Shown here: positions 36,140 through 45,540 of the stretch, piece by piece
Numbering within the stretch: position 1 is the first letter of the stretch
How the letters are laid out: each line of letters opens with the position of its first letter
DNA from: Campylobacter concisus
GTDB lineage: Bacteria; Campylobacterota; Campylobacteria; Campylobacterales; Campylobacteraceae
Assembly: GCF_003048875.2 (NCBI RefSeq)
Contig: NZ_CP049264.1
Coordinates: 1,674,001-1,738,000, forward strand
DNA length: 64,000 nucleotides
Direction of reading: 5' to 3'
Notes under the pieces: generated by a model
What the model saw: the letters and a program-made list of their open reading frames with translations, nothing else
Told to the model about the DNA's origin: nothing
The model's database searches: none
Position numbers and translations under genes: made by a program

Positions 36140-37960
36140 CTAACTGCGAAAAACTCTATCATTTCCTTGCTTCATTATGTCACTCTCAAGATCGAGCTGC
36201 TCGAGGTAGGCGATTACATATTTTCTACTTAAATTTAGCGCATCCTTCGCGTTTGTGACATTTACAAAGCCTTGATTTTTTATGATCTCTCTTAGTTTAT
36301 CAAGTGCCATTTTTAGTGAATTTCTAGTGATGAAAAGGTTATGCTCCAGCCTTATGACCCTGCCCATTGCAGTAAGTTTTTTAAGGGCATTGTCGCCACT
36401 AACTCTATCGATCTCTAAATCATCATATATATTATATGGCGCCGTTGGGGCTAGCTTGCCACTTTCTAAAATTTCATAAATTTTCTCTTCAAGCCTAACT
36501 TTTAGTTTGCTAAGATCAACGCCTTTTTTGGTATAGACACCGCTATCTTTGGCGATCAAATTTGCACTTTCAAGTTCATCAAGCGCTTTTTGGGCTAAAT
36601 TTTGGCTAGCCCAAGCAAGTTTTAGGCTGATACTTTGAGCTGAAAAGACAGCGAATTCATTCTTTTCTATCATAAATTTAATGGCTGATTTTATCCGCTC
36701 AACCGCGCTTAGATCGTAGATATTTAAAGCCTTTTCATCGACAAAGACGTTTGAGACTTTTTTGGCCACGGCTACAGCTTCTTCGTGATTTAGACCAAAT
36801 CTTTGGTAAGAAGAGATGATGCCAAAGCCATTTTTGTGAGCTTCTTTTAAGATAGAAAAAGCTTCAACAAAATCATGCTTTAAAAGCGAGGCTAAAAAGA
36901 GAATTTTACCAGCCTTTTTTAGTGGCTCAAGCACAGGGTTTAGCACTCTACCACCGCCTATCACGCGCGCATCTGAGATGAGAACAAAGGCCTCGTCAAA
37001 TTTCAAAAACATATCGCTTTGAAATTTAAAGCTCACAAAGTAGCTATCATCTTTTTGGCTTAGTATTAGCACCTTTGCAGGCACGTTTTTAGCGCCCACG
37101 CAAAATGTCACGCTTTGAGAGTGGATGAGATTTTTAGCAGTTACGACCGCATCAACCTCTCTAAATCCCCTAAAAAAGCCCTTTTTGCTAAGTAGCTGAC
37201 CCTTTTTTAGCTCGCTAAGCTCTATGCCAGTTAGATTAAGCGCCACGCGGCTGCTAACTCCGGCGCTATCAACGAATTTATCGTGGCTTTGCACGCTTCT
37301 TACTAGCACCTCTTTGCCAGCGTCGTAGTTAAAAAGCTTCTCGTTTTTACTAACGCTTCCCTCTATAACGGTGCCAGTTACGACATTTCCGATACCTTTT
37401 AGGCTAAACACCCTATCGATGTAGTATCTAAAAACGCCCTCCTCATCGCGCTTTTTGGCTCTTAGCGTAAAGAGGTAGTTTCTAAGCTCATCGATGCTCG
37501 CCTTATCCTTTATGCTAACGGCGAAAATTTCTAAAATTTGCAGGTTTTTAAATTTAGAAATTTCATCTCTTATCTCTTTTTTTCTTAAATTTATGGTGGC
37601 CTCATCCACGAGATCGCACTTTGTAAGCGCTACGATTATAGATTTCACGCCAAGAAGATTTAAAATTTCAAGGTGCTCCAAGCTTTGAGGCATAAGCCCG
37701 TCATTTGCCGCCACCACAAACAAGCACGCGTCAAAGCCATACGCGCCACTTATCATCGTTTTTATGAGATTTTCATGCCCTGGCACATCGATAAATGCGA
37801 TATTCTCATCATTTTTACTTAAATTTGAAAAGCTTAGATCGATCGTTATGCCACGCTTTTTCTCCTCTTCAAGATTGTCCCCCTCAAAGCCGTTTAGCTC
37901 CTTTATAAGCGCGGTTTTTCCGTGGTCGATATGCCCTGCTGTTCCTATTATTAAACTCAT
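36140..37960 (-). CDS. selB: Selenocysteine-specific elongation factor SelB
   Basis: 606 aa. The N-terminal EF-Tu-like GTPase has G1 GTAGHIDHGKTALIK, G3 DVPGHENLI and G4 TKCD, with EF-Tu-like domains 2 and 3 (VFSLKGIGNVVTGTV). Winged-helix domains at the C-terminus (about residues 390-606) bind the SECIS hairpin. SelB delivers Sec-tRNA to UGA codons in fdhF (6321) and fdhA (34349). Its start overlaps the selA stop by 4 bases, so selA-selB form one operon. Length agrees with bacterial SelB (about 610). Confidence 0.96.
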   Translation of the reverse strand: MSLIIGTAGHIDHGKTALIKELNGFEGDNLEEEKKRGITIDLSFSNLSKNDENIAFIDVPGHENLIKTMISGAYGFDACLFVVAANDGLMPQSLEHLEILNLLGVKSIIVALTKCDLVDEATINLRKKEIRDEISKFKNLQILEIFAVSIKDKASIDELRNYLFTLRAKKRDEEGVFRYYIDRVFSLKGIGNVVTGTVIEGSVSKNEKLFNYDAGKEVLVRSVQSHDKFVDSAGVSSRVALNLTGIELSELKKGQLLSKKGFFRGFREVDAVVTAKNLIHSQSVTFCVGAKNVPAKVLILSQKDDSYFVSFKFQSDMFLKFDEAFVLISDARVIGGGRVLNPVLEPLKKAGKILFLASLLKHDFVEAFSILKEAHKNGFGIISSYQRFGLNHEEAVAVAKKVSNVFVDEKALNIYDLSAVERIKSAIKFMIEKNEFAVFSAQSISLKLAWASQNLAQKALDELESANLIAKDSGVYTKKGVDLSKLKVRLEEKIYEILESGKLAPTAPYNIYDDLEIDRVSGDNALKKLTAMGRVIRLEHNLFITRNSLKMALDKLREIIKNQGFVNVTNAKDALNLSRKYVIAYLEQLDLESDIMKQGNDRVFRS

Positions 37961-39282
37961 TTTTCTTCCGTTTCATTTATGATTTTTATTAGCGTCTCTG
38001 CGTCATCATCAAGAAGCGATCTAAGATCTAGCATAAATTTATCGTTTTCTATGCGTCCGATCACCTTTTTTTGCCTAAATTTTAGCTCGTTTAAATTTGC
38101 GTCGCCACCAAATGCCAAAGCCACACTTGGGATCTTTTTATTTGGCATCGCCCCACCTCCTACAAAGGTTTGTGTGTGCACTATTTCAAGCGGAGTTTTT
38201 AGGCTTTTATTTATAAAATTTGCTAAGCCTTCAAGCTCTTTTACGCTTTTGTGAAGCAGTTTTTGCGTTGTTATTAGCTCAAATTCTTTGTTTAGATAGG
38301 CTTTCATGCTCTCAGCTAAAAGCGAGATGATCACTTTATCTACGCGAAGCATCCTTAAAAGCTGGTTTTTTCTAAGCTTTGCGATGAGCTCTTTTTTGCC
38401 GACTATGATGCCACACTGCACCGCGCCAAGCAGCTTATCACCGCTAAAGCTAACTAGCGAAACATCTTTTAAATTTTTTAGATCTGGCTCGTTTTTGTCA
38501 AGATTAAATGGTAAATTTCCGTAAAATCCACTGCCAAGATCAAAATAATCTATCAAATTTTGCCTGCTTGCTAGCTCGCTTAGCTCATTTGCCGTAGTCT
38601 CTTCGCTAAAGCCAACGATGTCAAAATTTGATCTATGAACCTTTACAAGCATCGCTGTCTCATCGCTGATCGCCTCTTCGTAGTCTCTTAGCCTAGTTTT
38701 GTTCGTAGTGCCGACCTCTTTTAAGACACAACCTGCATTTGCCATCACCTCAGGCACTCTAAAACTGCCGCCGATCTCGACTAGCTCGCCTCTACTAACG
38801 ACCACTTCTCTGCCCTTTGCAAAGGTATTTAGCACTAAAAATACAGCGCTTGCGTTGTTATTTACAACGATGGCGTCTTCAAAGCCAAAGGCCCTTGCTA
38901 TTAGCGAGCCAACGTAGTCATATCTGTTGCCACGGCTGCCTGTTTTTAGGTTGTACTCTAAGTTTGAGTACCCTGTGATAACAGGCGTCGCCCGCTTTAA
39001 AATTTCTTTATCGATAACGCTTCTAGCGAGGTTTGTATGTATGGTGACACCGGTTAAATTTAGCACTCTTTGAAGGCTAGCTTCATTAAATTTATAGTAC
39101 TCATCTAGGATCAAATTTATTATCTCTTCGCTCTCAAAGCTTGCATTTTCATTTAAAATTTTAGCTCTAACTTCATCTAAAATTTGCCTTGCAAGCATAG
39201 TGACTAAACTCGTATCAAACCCCAAAAATGCTTCGTTTTTTATGATCTTATCAACTTGTGGGATATTTCTTAAATCGTTCAA
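37957..39282 (-). CDS. selA: L-seryl-tRNA(Sec) selenium transferase SelA
   Basis: 441 aa. It converts Ser-tRNA(Sec) to Sec-tRNA(Sec) using selenophosphate and PLP. Features: N-terminal LRNIPQVDKIIKNE, the PLP-lysine segment SFSGDKLLGAVQCG near residue 285, and VVNNNASAVFLVLN near residue 143. First gene of selA-selB, divergent from the polyferredoxin gene with a 153-base promoter gap (39283-39435). selD and selC (tRNA-Sec) are not in the window. Confidence 0.96.
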   Translation of the reverse strand: MNDLRNIPQVDKIIKNEAFLGFDTSLVTMLARQILDEVRAKILNENASFESEEIINLILDEYYKFNEASLQRVLNLTGVTIHTNLARSVIDKEILKRATPVITGYSNLEYNLKTGSRGNRYDYVGSLIARAFGFEDAIVVNNNASAVFLVLNTFAKGREVVVSRGELVEIGGSFRVPEVMANAGCVLKEVGTTNKTRLRDYEEAISDETAMLVKVHRSNFDIVGFSEETTANELSELASRQNLIDYFDLGSGFYGNLPFNLDKNEPDLKNLKDVSLVSFSGDKLLGAVQCGIIVGKKELIAKLRKNQLLRMLRVDKVIISLLAESMKAYLNKEFELITTQKLLHKSVKELEGLANFINKSLKTPLEIVHTQTFVGGGAMPNKKIPSVALAFGGDANLNELKFRQKKVIGRIENDKFMLDLRSLLDDDAETLIKIINETEEK

Positions 39283-39435
39283 TTTGCGCTCCTAGTAAGT
39301 TAGTTTTACCAAGGCGTGATTTTAACATAAAAATATTATAAATTAAAACTTAGAGCAAAAAGGAGGATATAAATTTCAGAGTCTATTAATCCCATTAATA
39401 TTAGAATAAGCCCGTTTTTGATAATAGGAGAAACA

Positions 39436-41109
39436 ATGAAAGAATTTGGCTTTTATAACGATTTTGACGATGCTTTGATGCTAAATGAGCAGATAGAGAT
39501 CAACAACGAAAATGGCGACTATCTAGTCTCAAACTCTCCAAAGCTAAAAGCAAACATCATCGCACCTGAGATAAATTTCTACCTTAAAAATACCACCGCA
39601 AGCGTCTTAGAAAAAGCCAAAAACACACTTTTGCTATACGAGGCAAGAGCGAGCGCCTTTGACATGGCAAAGGATGTGGATTACGAAAAAGAGGTCGGCA
39701 AAAATGTTGTCATAGTAAGCAACTCAGGCCGCGAGGAGCTAGCAAATTTACTAAAAGAAAATAGCTACAAAGTGATCGAGCTCACGCACTTTGAGGTTAA
39801 ATTTATATATGGCGCAGCTGGTGAGCTAAGCGTTTTGGTGCTTAGAGCTGATGATGAGTTTGAGGTTGATTGCGACTTTTTCTTAGTTGAAAACGCAAGG
39901 GATTATATGCTAAAGCAAAGCGGCTGCTATGAAATTTCAGGGCTAAAAGATGAAAAAGTGCTTGAAATTTTAAACGCAAAAAGCCCAAAATTTAGATACA
40001 AAAGCTTTACTCAATACGACTCATCAATCTGCCAGTATCACGAGCGCAGGACTGAAATTTGCGGTCGTTGCGCCGAGGTTTGCCCAACGGTTGCTATCTT
40101 AAAAGAGGACGAGACAAAGCACCTTGTCTTTTCAGCGATAGATTGCACAAACTGCGGAAACTGCATCAGCGTCTGCCCTAGCGGCTCACTAGACTCAACG
40201 CTCATGCCACAAAGCTCGTTTGCCACTATCGCTAAGCTTTACAAAGATAAGATCGCTCTCATCGTATCTGAAGAGATAAATTTAGAAGAGCTTAACGTGA
40301 GTCTACCGCAAAATGTCCTACCTTTTGTCATCCTAGCCCCACATCTGCTAAGCCAAACGCACTTTTTGACGCTTCTTCAAGAAAGTGGCGCGAGTGTGAT
40401 TTTATATAGCAAGAGCCTTGGCAAGGGCGAAAAGGACGCCATTAGCATCTTAAATCAAATTTATGAGCTTAAATTTAAAGAGCAAGCGATACACCACGCA
40501 AAAGACAAGGCTGAGCTTGAAATCGCACTTAAAAAAGCTAAACTAATAGCTGGCTCTCAGCACTCAATTAACGAATATGCGCTACCAAAGAGAGAAATTT
40601 TTGCCAAAAGGCTTGAGTTTATCGTGGGTGGTGATGATCTTGGCGTGGTAAAAAGTGGCGAGATGATAAGATATGGCGAGGTTGCGATAAACGCTGAAAC
40701 TTGCACGCTCTGCCTTAGCTGTGTTGGCGCTTGTAACGTAAGCGCCTTGGTGGCTGATAAGAAGACAAATTCGATTTTATTTAACCCAAGCGTCTGTACC
40801 GCCTGTGGCTACTGCGAGCTAAGCTGCGCTGAGAAAAACACTATCTCACTTGAGGTTGGCAAGCTAGCACTTAAGCCTGAGAGCTTCGTTTATAGCGAGC
40901 TTGCACATGATGAGCTTTTTGCTTGCGTGGAGTGCGGAAAAGAGTTTGCGACTAAAAAGGCGGTCGAGAAGATCGCAGCGATCATGCAGCCAAGATTTGG
41001 TAACGACAGAGCCAAGATCAAGTCACTTTACTGCTGTGCTGACTGCAAGGCAAAGATCATGGTGCAAGCCCAACTAAACGCGATGAGAGAGGATTTATTA
41101 AATGGATAA
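39436..41109 (+). CDS. Polyferredoxin-like 4Fe-4S protein linked to formate dehydrogenase
   Basis: 557 aa from the ATG at 39436, which has AGGAG 6-10 bases upstream; a TTG at 39418 precedes that site. A roughly 195-residue N-terminal domain without Cys clusters is followed by a 2x[4Fe-4S] pair (CGRCAEVC; CTNCGNCISVC), a Rossmann-like middle, a second pair (CTLCLSCVGAC; CTACGYCELSC), and near the C-terminus CVECGKEF and CCADCKAK, likely a zinc ribbon. No signal peptide, so cytoplasmic. Divergent from selA and followed by a TorD-like chaperone, so a role in formate dehydrogenase electron transfer or maturation is likely. I recall a similar protein in other campylobacters but no name. Confidence 0.8.
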   Translation: MKEFGFYNDFDDALMLNEQIEINNENGDYLVSNSPKLKANIIAPEINFYLKNTTASVLEKAKNTLLLYEARASAFDMAKDVDYEKEVGKNVVIVSNSGREELANLLKENSYKVIELTHFEVKFIYGAAGELSVLVLRADDEFEVDCDFFLVENARDYMLKQSGCYEISGLKDEKVLEILNAKSPKFRYKSFTQYDSSICQYHERRTEICGRCAEVCPTVAILKEDETKHLVFSAIDCTNCGNCISVCPSGSLDSTLMPQSSFATIAKLYKDKIALIVSEEINLEELNVSLPQNVLPFVILAPHLLSQTHFLTLLQESGASVILYSKSLGKGEKDAISILNQIYELKFKEQAIHHAKDKAELEIALKKAKLIAGSQHSINEYALPKREIFAKRLEFIVGGDDLGVVKSGEMIRYGEVAINAETCTLCLSCVGACNVSALVADKKTNSILFNPSVCTACGYCELSCAEKNTISLEVGKLALKPESFVYSELAHDELFACVECGKEFATKKAVEKIAAIMQPRFGNDRAKIKSLYCCADCKAKIMVQAQLNAMREDLLNG

Positions 41110-41815
41110 GAACATCACAAAAGCAAGGGCATATTTTTACGAATTTTTAGCTTATCCGCTATTTTTTCACACGAGCGATGAGAAATTTGCAAGGTGGAGA
41201 GAGCAGCTAAGCTACCTAGCACAAAATCCTTTGAGCGAGCAGAGCGCAGAGGCATTTGCAAATTTAGAAGAATTTAGCTTTAAAGAGCTTGTAAATGAGC
41301 AAAATGAGGTTCTTTTTGGCTTTACAAATATCCCTTTAAGCGCCTCTTTTTATGAAGAGGGCAGAGACAACGGCGCGGCTAGACTTAGGGTGATACACTG
41401 CCTAAACCTTAGCCCATATAGGCGTGATAAGGAGCTTTGCAAAGACAGCGAGGACTACGTTGGCTTTATATTTTTAGCGATGGCTACGTTTTTAAATGAC
41501 GAATTTAACGATGCAAAAAATATCAGCGACAAGCTCTTTAGCGAGACTTTAAATTTATTTGTAGATGAGTTTGGCTCGCTACTTTTAGCTCATAAAAATG
41601 CAAATTTCTTTCGCTCTTACGCGATCATCTTAAAAGACTTCATCGAGCTTGAAAGAGCCGTTTTAAGCGTAGAGGCACCAGCTAAGCCACAAGGCGATAG
41701 CGTCGCTATGGCAGCGCTTAAAAAAGAGCCATTTCAAAGCAAGATGCCAACTATTAAAACCAAGCTTCACTGGGAGGAATTTTCTCCAGTCATCTCACAC
41801 GAGTTTAAAGACTAG
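41102..41815 (+). CDS. TorD/DmsD-like chaperone
   Basis: 237 aa, all-helical. Family features include FYEEGRDNGAARLRV near residue 80 and SEDYVGFIFLAMATFL near residue 116, matching the TorD pattern of a conserved acidic loop followed by a helix. Such chaperones bind Tat signals of molybdoenzymes and hold the apoenzyme for cofactor insertion. Overlaps the polyferredoxin gene by 8 bases, and lies in the fdh/sel block, so FdhA is the obvious client. The C-terminal tail (KTKLHWEEFSPVISHE) is unusual for the family. Terminator follows at 41817. Confidence 0.8.
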   Translation: MDKNITKARAYFYEFLAYPLFFHTSDEKFARWREQLSYLAQNPLSEQSAEAFANLEEFSFKELVNEQNEVLFGFTNIPLSASFYEEGRDNGAARLRVIHCLNLSPYRRDKELCKDSEDYVGFIFLAMATFLNDEFNDAKNISDKLFSETLNLFVDEFGSLLLAHKNANFFRSYAIILKDFIELERAVLSVEAPAKPQGDSVAMAALKKEPFQSKMPTIKTKLHWEEFSPVISHEFKD

Positions 41816-41816
41816 C

Positions 41817-41853
41817 TTAAATTTACTCTTAGCCTAGCTAGGAGTAAATTTAA
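41817..41853 (+). terminator. Long hairpin terminator after the TorD-like gene
   Basis: 12-bp perfect arms TTAAATTTACTC and GAGTAAATTTAA, loop of 13 bases itself carrying CTAGCTAG. Starts 1 base after the stop. Confidence 0.65.
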
Positions 41854-41946
41854 CATCCGCTTAGATCTCACAACTATTCTTGATATTTTTTAACTATCTT
41901 AGCCCTTTGGTAGTAAATTTCTTTAAATTTTTACAAAGGATTTACA

Positions 41947-42546
41947 ATGGTAATGACACACTACATGGAGCTTTTATCGCTCGATCAACCTTACAATCTA
42001 ATCCTCTACATGGTGATACCTATGGGGCTTGCGGAGCTTTTAGTGGCGATGGAGTTTTTTACGATGTATCACATGGATAGCGGCAAAAATGCTGTCTTTA
42101 AGGCCGTTAGCAAATTTGTTGGCATAGTGCTTGGGGTCTATTTTACAGCTCTTGTGATCTACTTTTTAGCAAAAATTTATCCAACCATAAAATGGCGTGG
42201 ATATGCCGATGTCATCGCTATCTACTCATATCTCATAGGCGTCATCCCACTTCTTGGCATCGCGCTTTTAGAGCTAAATTTGATCTATAAAAATGCAAGC
42301 CAAAAGGCAAAGCTAAAGCTTCATTTTTGCCTGCTCATATTTTTCTTGATCGTCGGACACGTCGCTATGATATTTGGTATGGTTGATCCTACCATAACAG
42401 GCTATAAGGCTGAAAACGGTGCGATGGATATGCAGATGAAAATGCCAATGAACATGCCAGAAGGTATGCCAATGCATGATCACCACAATATGATGATGCA
42501 AAATATGAGTGATGATAACTCAACTAATATGCACATGCATCACTAA
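41947..42546 (+). CDS. Five-helix membrane protein with Met/His-rich C-terminal tail
   Basis: 199 aa. The ATG at 41947 has AAAGGA 7-12 bases upstream; an ATG at 41953 would lose three residues. Transmembrane helices near residues 15-35, 50-75, 88-108 and 120-145. The tail from about residue 158 is extremely Met- and His-rich (MDMQMKMPMNMPEGMPMHD, then HHNMMMQNM and NMHMHH), typical of copper or nickel/zinc binding tails. Probably a permease or metal-storage/transfer protein. It is a single gene between two terminators (41817 and 42551). Family not recognised with certainty; a hypothetical permease family in Campylobacter is plausible. Confidence 0.7.
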   Translation: MVMTHYMELLSLDQPYNLILYMVIPMGLAELLVAMEFFTMYHMDSGKNAVFKAVSKFVGIVLGVYFTALVIYFLAKIYPTIKWRGYADVIAIYSYLIGVIPLLGIALLELNLIYKNASQKAKLKLHFCLLIFFLIVGHVAMIFGMVDPTITGYKAENGAMDMQMKMPMNMPEGMPMHDHHNMMMQNMSDDNSTNMHMHH

Positions 42547-42550
42547 ATTT

Positions 42551-42582
42551 AAAGGCTTTTTAGCGCCTGCTAAAAAACCTTT
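42551..42582. terminator. Bidirectional terminator before rmuC
   Basis: Arms AAAGG and CCTTT enclose TTTTTAGC and GCTAAAAA (one bulge). Lies between convergent genes ending at 42546 and 42600. Confidence 0.7.
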
Positions 42583-42599
42583 GCTCTAAATTTCTAAAT

Positions 42600-44132
42600 T
42601 TACTCTTTAGAGCTAGCTAGCAAGATCTCTCTAGGTCTTGCTTCAAGCTCTTTTACCTGCGTATCTTTGGGATTTATAGCGATCTTTTTAAATTTCTCCA
42701 GCCTGCTATCAAGCCCACCTTGACCGCTCACGCTTTTAACGACCTCATTAAAGTTATCATTTACCGATCTTACTGAGTTTCCAAGCCTATTTAGCTTCTC
42801 GGCGACGGTGCAAAATTTCTCATAAATTTCATTTGCACTCTTTAATATCTCTTTTGCCTCTTTGTTGCCATTTTCCATGCGCCATAAATTTGCCACCACA
42901 CGAAGTAGCGGCATGAGCGTCGTGTGCGAGACTAGCACCACTTTTTTCTCGTAGCCGTAGTTAAATAAATTTGGATCAAATTTCAATGCTTCCAAAAATG
43001 CCGGCTCAACTGGCACAAACATCAGCACAAAATCAGGGCTTTTCACAAGTGATGAGTAGTCTTTTTTAGCTAGCTCGTCGATGTGCTTTTTTATTGAGGC
43101 GATATGCTCACCAAGAGCTAGCTTGCTCTGTGCAGGGTCAGCCGCCGCGACTGCCTTTTCGTAGGCATGGAGTGAGACTTTACTGTCTATTATCATCTGC
43201 TTGTCATCTGGGAAATTTATGACAAAGTCAGGTATGAGCTTCTTGCCACTCACGTCAAAACTCTCTTGCGTCACGTAGTGCGTGCCCTTTTCTAGCCCAG
43301 CAGCCTCCAGTGTGCGCTCAAGCTGCATCTCGCCCCAGTTGCCAAGGACTTTGTTGCTGCCTTTTAGCGCCGTGCTTAGCGAGTTTGCCTCTTTTGACAT
43401 ATTTTTGCCAAGCTCGACCACCTCTTTTAGCTGCGCACTAAGCTCGCCTGCGCTCTTTTGCGAATCGCTGTGGGCGTCATTTACCCTCTTTTCAAAGCTT
43501 GTTATCTTCTCTCCAAGTGGCGTTAGCAAGAGCTCAAGCGACTCTTTGCTGTTTTTTGAGAAATTTGCACTTTTTTCTTCAAATATCTTATTTGCAAGGT
43601 TTGCAAACTCTAAATTTAGCTCGTTTTTCACCTTTTTTAAATTCTCTTCTTGCGACCTTAGGATGTTTTCTTTGGCCTCGATCTCGCTTTTTAGAGCGAC
43701 GATAGCGCGTTTTAGCTCGTTTTCACTCTCGTTTGATCTTTTTAGCTCATCCTCTTTTGCGCCAAGTTCGTTTTGTAAATTTAAAGATAGCGACCTTGCC
43801 ATCTCAGCCATCTTTGTCTGGCTGCCAAGCTCCTCGTTTAGGCGCCTTAGTTCGTGCTCTAGCTCGTCCTCTTTTTCATCTTTTTGCTTGAGTGAAATTT
43901 TATACTCATCTAAATTTTTAGCTAGCTCGTTTATCTTGTCATTATTTGCCTCAAGCTTTGCTCTTTGCTCGATATTTAGCCGCTCGCTATCTTTTAGCTC
44001 ATCTTGTAAATTTTCTAAAGCTTCTCTTTGTTTTGCATTTTTCAAATTTGCATTTATCAAAAAAGCTGCCAACACCACGCAAACAAGTGCAAGAGCTGCC
44101 ACCAAAATATATAAATTTTCTATCGTTAGCAC
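42600..44132 (-). CDS. rmuC: DNA recombination protein RmuC
   Basis: 510 aa. One N-terminal transmembrane helix (about 6-26), a long coiled coil (about 30-210, e.g. LRRLNEELGSQTKMAEMA), then the RmuC nuclease-like domain, including LGNWGEMQLERTLEAAGL, IPDFVINFPDDKQMIIDSKV and VEPAFLEAL. RmuC limits inversions at short inverted repeats and is structurally in the PD-(D/E)xK group. It is a single gene. The GFxxxD-type end is normal. A long antisense ORF across it is a shadow. Confidence 0.93.
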   Translation of the reverse strand: MLTIENLYILVAALALVCVVLAAFLINANLKNAKQREALENLQDELKDSERLNIEQRAKLEANNDKINELAKNLDEYKISLKQKDEKEDELEHELRRLNEELGSQTKMAEMARSLSLNLQNELGAKEDELKRSNESENELKRAIVALKSEIEAKENILRSQEENLKKVKNELNLEFANLANKIFEEKSANFSKNSKESLELLLTPLGEKITSFEKRVNDAHSDSQKSAGELSAQLKEVVELGKNMSKEANSLSTALKGSNKVLGNWGEMQLERTLEAAGLEKGTHYVTQESFDVSGKKLIPDFVINFPDDKQMIIDSKVSLHAYEKAVAAADPAQSKLALGEHIASIKKHIDELAKKDYSSLVKSPDFVLMFVPVEPAFLEALKFDPNLFNYGYEKKVVLVSHTTLMPLLRVVANLWRMENGNKEAKEILKSANEIYEKFCTVAEKLNRLGNSVRSVNDNFNEVVKSVSGQGGLDSRLEKFKKIAINPKDTQVKELEARPREILLASSKE

Positions 44133-44185
44133 TAAAATTTCCTTTTAAATTTTGGCTTTATTATAGGTGAAATAGCTTTAAATTT

Positions 44186-44205
44186 AAAGGGCATTTAAGC
44201 CCTTT
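44186..44205 (-). terminator. Terminator after the MFS gene
   Basis: AAAGGGC and GCCCTTT arms with loop ATTTAA, followed by TTTAAATTT on the minus strand, 7 bases after the MFS stop (44213). Confidence 0.75.
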
Positions 44206-44212
44206 TGAGAGT

Positions 44213-45379
44213 TTATTTGTTTAGATAGGCAGCTAGCCAACACAAAAATATAAAGACAAAGATGATGGCTGACATGATAAGTGGCGTCGTGGTCGTAAAG
44301 AGTGCTAGCATGGCTGATGAGACGATACCGCTTCCATATTGCAGTGAGCCAATGAGAGCATTTGCTCTGCCTTTCATCTCTTGAGGTACTTGATTAAGTG
44401 CGGCTGCGTTTGAGCAAGAGGCGATGATACCGTTCATACTAAAGACGAAAAACATAGGTATGATAACGCCCCAAACTCCAGCGATACCAAAAAATGTAAG
44501 CGCTAAAAGCAAAGCCGCAGCGACAAAAGCGACTGTGCTTGAGGTGATAAGAAGTGAATTTAGACTAAATTTATTTACCAAGCTCTTGTTTAAAAAACTA
44601 AGCGCCGCCACACCAAGTATATTTACGCCAAACAAAAATCCATAGTACTTGCTCGGTATGCCAAAATAATCTATATAAACAAATGACGATCCCGTGATAA
44701 AGGCGTATGCTGCAATATAAAAGAAGGTCACGCTTAGAGTGTATTTCATAAATTTAGCATCTTTTATAAGCACAAAATAGCTCTTAAACGAGTTTATCAT
44801 CGGCTCTTTTGAGCGCTTCTGCTGTGGCAACGTCTCTGGCAAGAAGAAGATAAGGATAAACAAAAAAGCACTTGCAGCTGCCATTAGCCAAAATATCCAG
44901 TGCCATGAACCAATCTCTAGTAATGCGCCACCAAGCAGCGGTCCTATGATAGGAGCTGCAGCCATGATGATGACTAAGTTTGAAAGCATCTTTGCAGCTT
45001 CGCTGTTTTCAAAAACATCGCTGATCATCGCACGGCTAAGCATAGGTCCCATGCACGCGCCTGTGGCTTGAAAGATACGCCAGATTATCACTTCGCTCAT
45101 GCTTTGTGACATGGCACATCCGATGGAGCCAACGACAAAGAGCGCCATACCGATAAATAGCGGGAGTTTTCGCCCTATCCTGTCGCTAATAGGCCCCCAA
45201 ACGAGCTGTGCGATAGCAAAACCGATCAAAAAGCCAGTGATCGTTAGCTCCGCATCGCCATGAAGCTGTCGCTCCATAGTAGGCATGGCAGGCAGATAGA
45301 CATCCGTTGATAGCGAGGTGCAGGCCATTAGACCACTTAGGATGACTAAAAACCAGATAGATGTTTTTGTTGATTGCAA
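44213..45379 (-). CDS. MFS drug exporter, Bcr/CflA family
   Basis: 388 aa from the TTG at 45379, preceded by AGGGGA 5-10 bases upstream; an ATG at 45517 would add 46 residues without sense. Twelve transmembrane segments. The Bcr/CflA signatures are visible: STDVYLPAMPTM near residue 20, QLVWGPISDRIGRKLPLF in the loop 2-3, and RIFQATGACMGPMLSRAM near 100. Bcr-type pumps export bicyclomycin, chloramphenicol or sulphonamides. Substrate is not known here. Upstream is the repeat-rich gap 45380-45940. Confidence 0.9.
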   Translation of the reverse strand: MQSTKTSIWFLVILSGLMACTSLSTDVYLPAMPTMERQLHGDAELTITGFLIGFAIAQLVWGPISDRIGRKLPLFIGMALFVVGSIGCAMSQSMSEVIIWRIFQATGACMGPMLSRAMISDVFENSEAAKMLSNLVIIMAAAPIIGPLLGGALLEIGSWHWIFWLMAAASAFLFILIFFLPETLPQQKRSKEPMINSFKSYFVLIKDAKFMKYTLSVTFFYIAAYAFITGSSFVYIDYFGIPSKYYGFLFGVNILGVAALSFLNKSLVNKFSLNSLLITSSTVAFVAAALLLALTFFGIAGVWGVIIPMFFVFSMNGIIASCSNAAALNQVPQEMKGRANALIGSLQYGSGIVSSAMLALFTTTTPLIMSAIIFVFIFLCWLAAYLNK

Positions 45380-45540
45380 GATTTCCCCTTTTTTAGCTGC
45401 GACTAAGATTTCGTAGATATAGCATAAATTTATAAATTTACAGCAACAAGCGCCTAAAACTAGCTTTGGGCGTAAATTTAGAAAATTTGCTTTGGTGGCG
45501 TGAGGTAAATTTATCAAGGTTTTGTTTGGTGAAGAGGTTT

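Noticed and set aside
39283..39435. selC tRNA-Sec in the selA upstream gap
   Set aside because: No cloverleaf-like arms or CCA-type end were found in the 153 bases.
43282..44148. Plus-strand 288-codon ORF antisense to rmuC
   Set aside because: Ser/Phe-rich translation is the shadow of a Lys/Glu-rich coiled coil on the other strand; it has no ribosome binding site or family motif.
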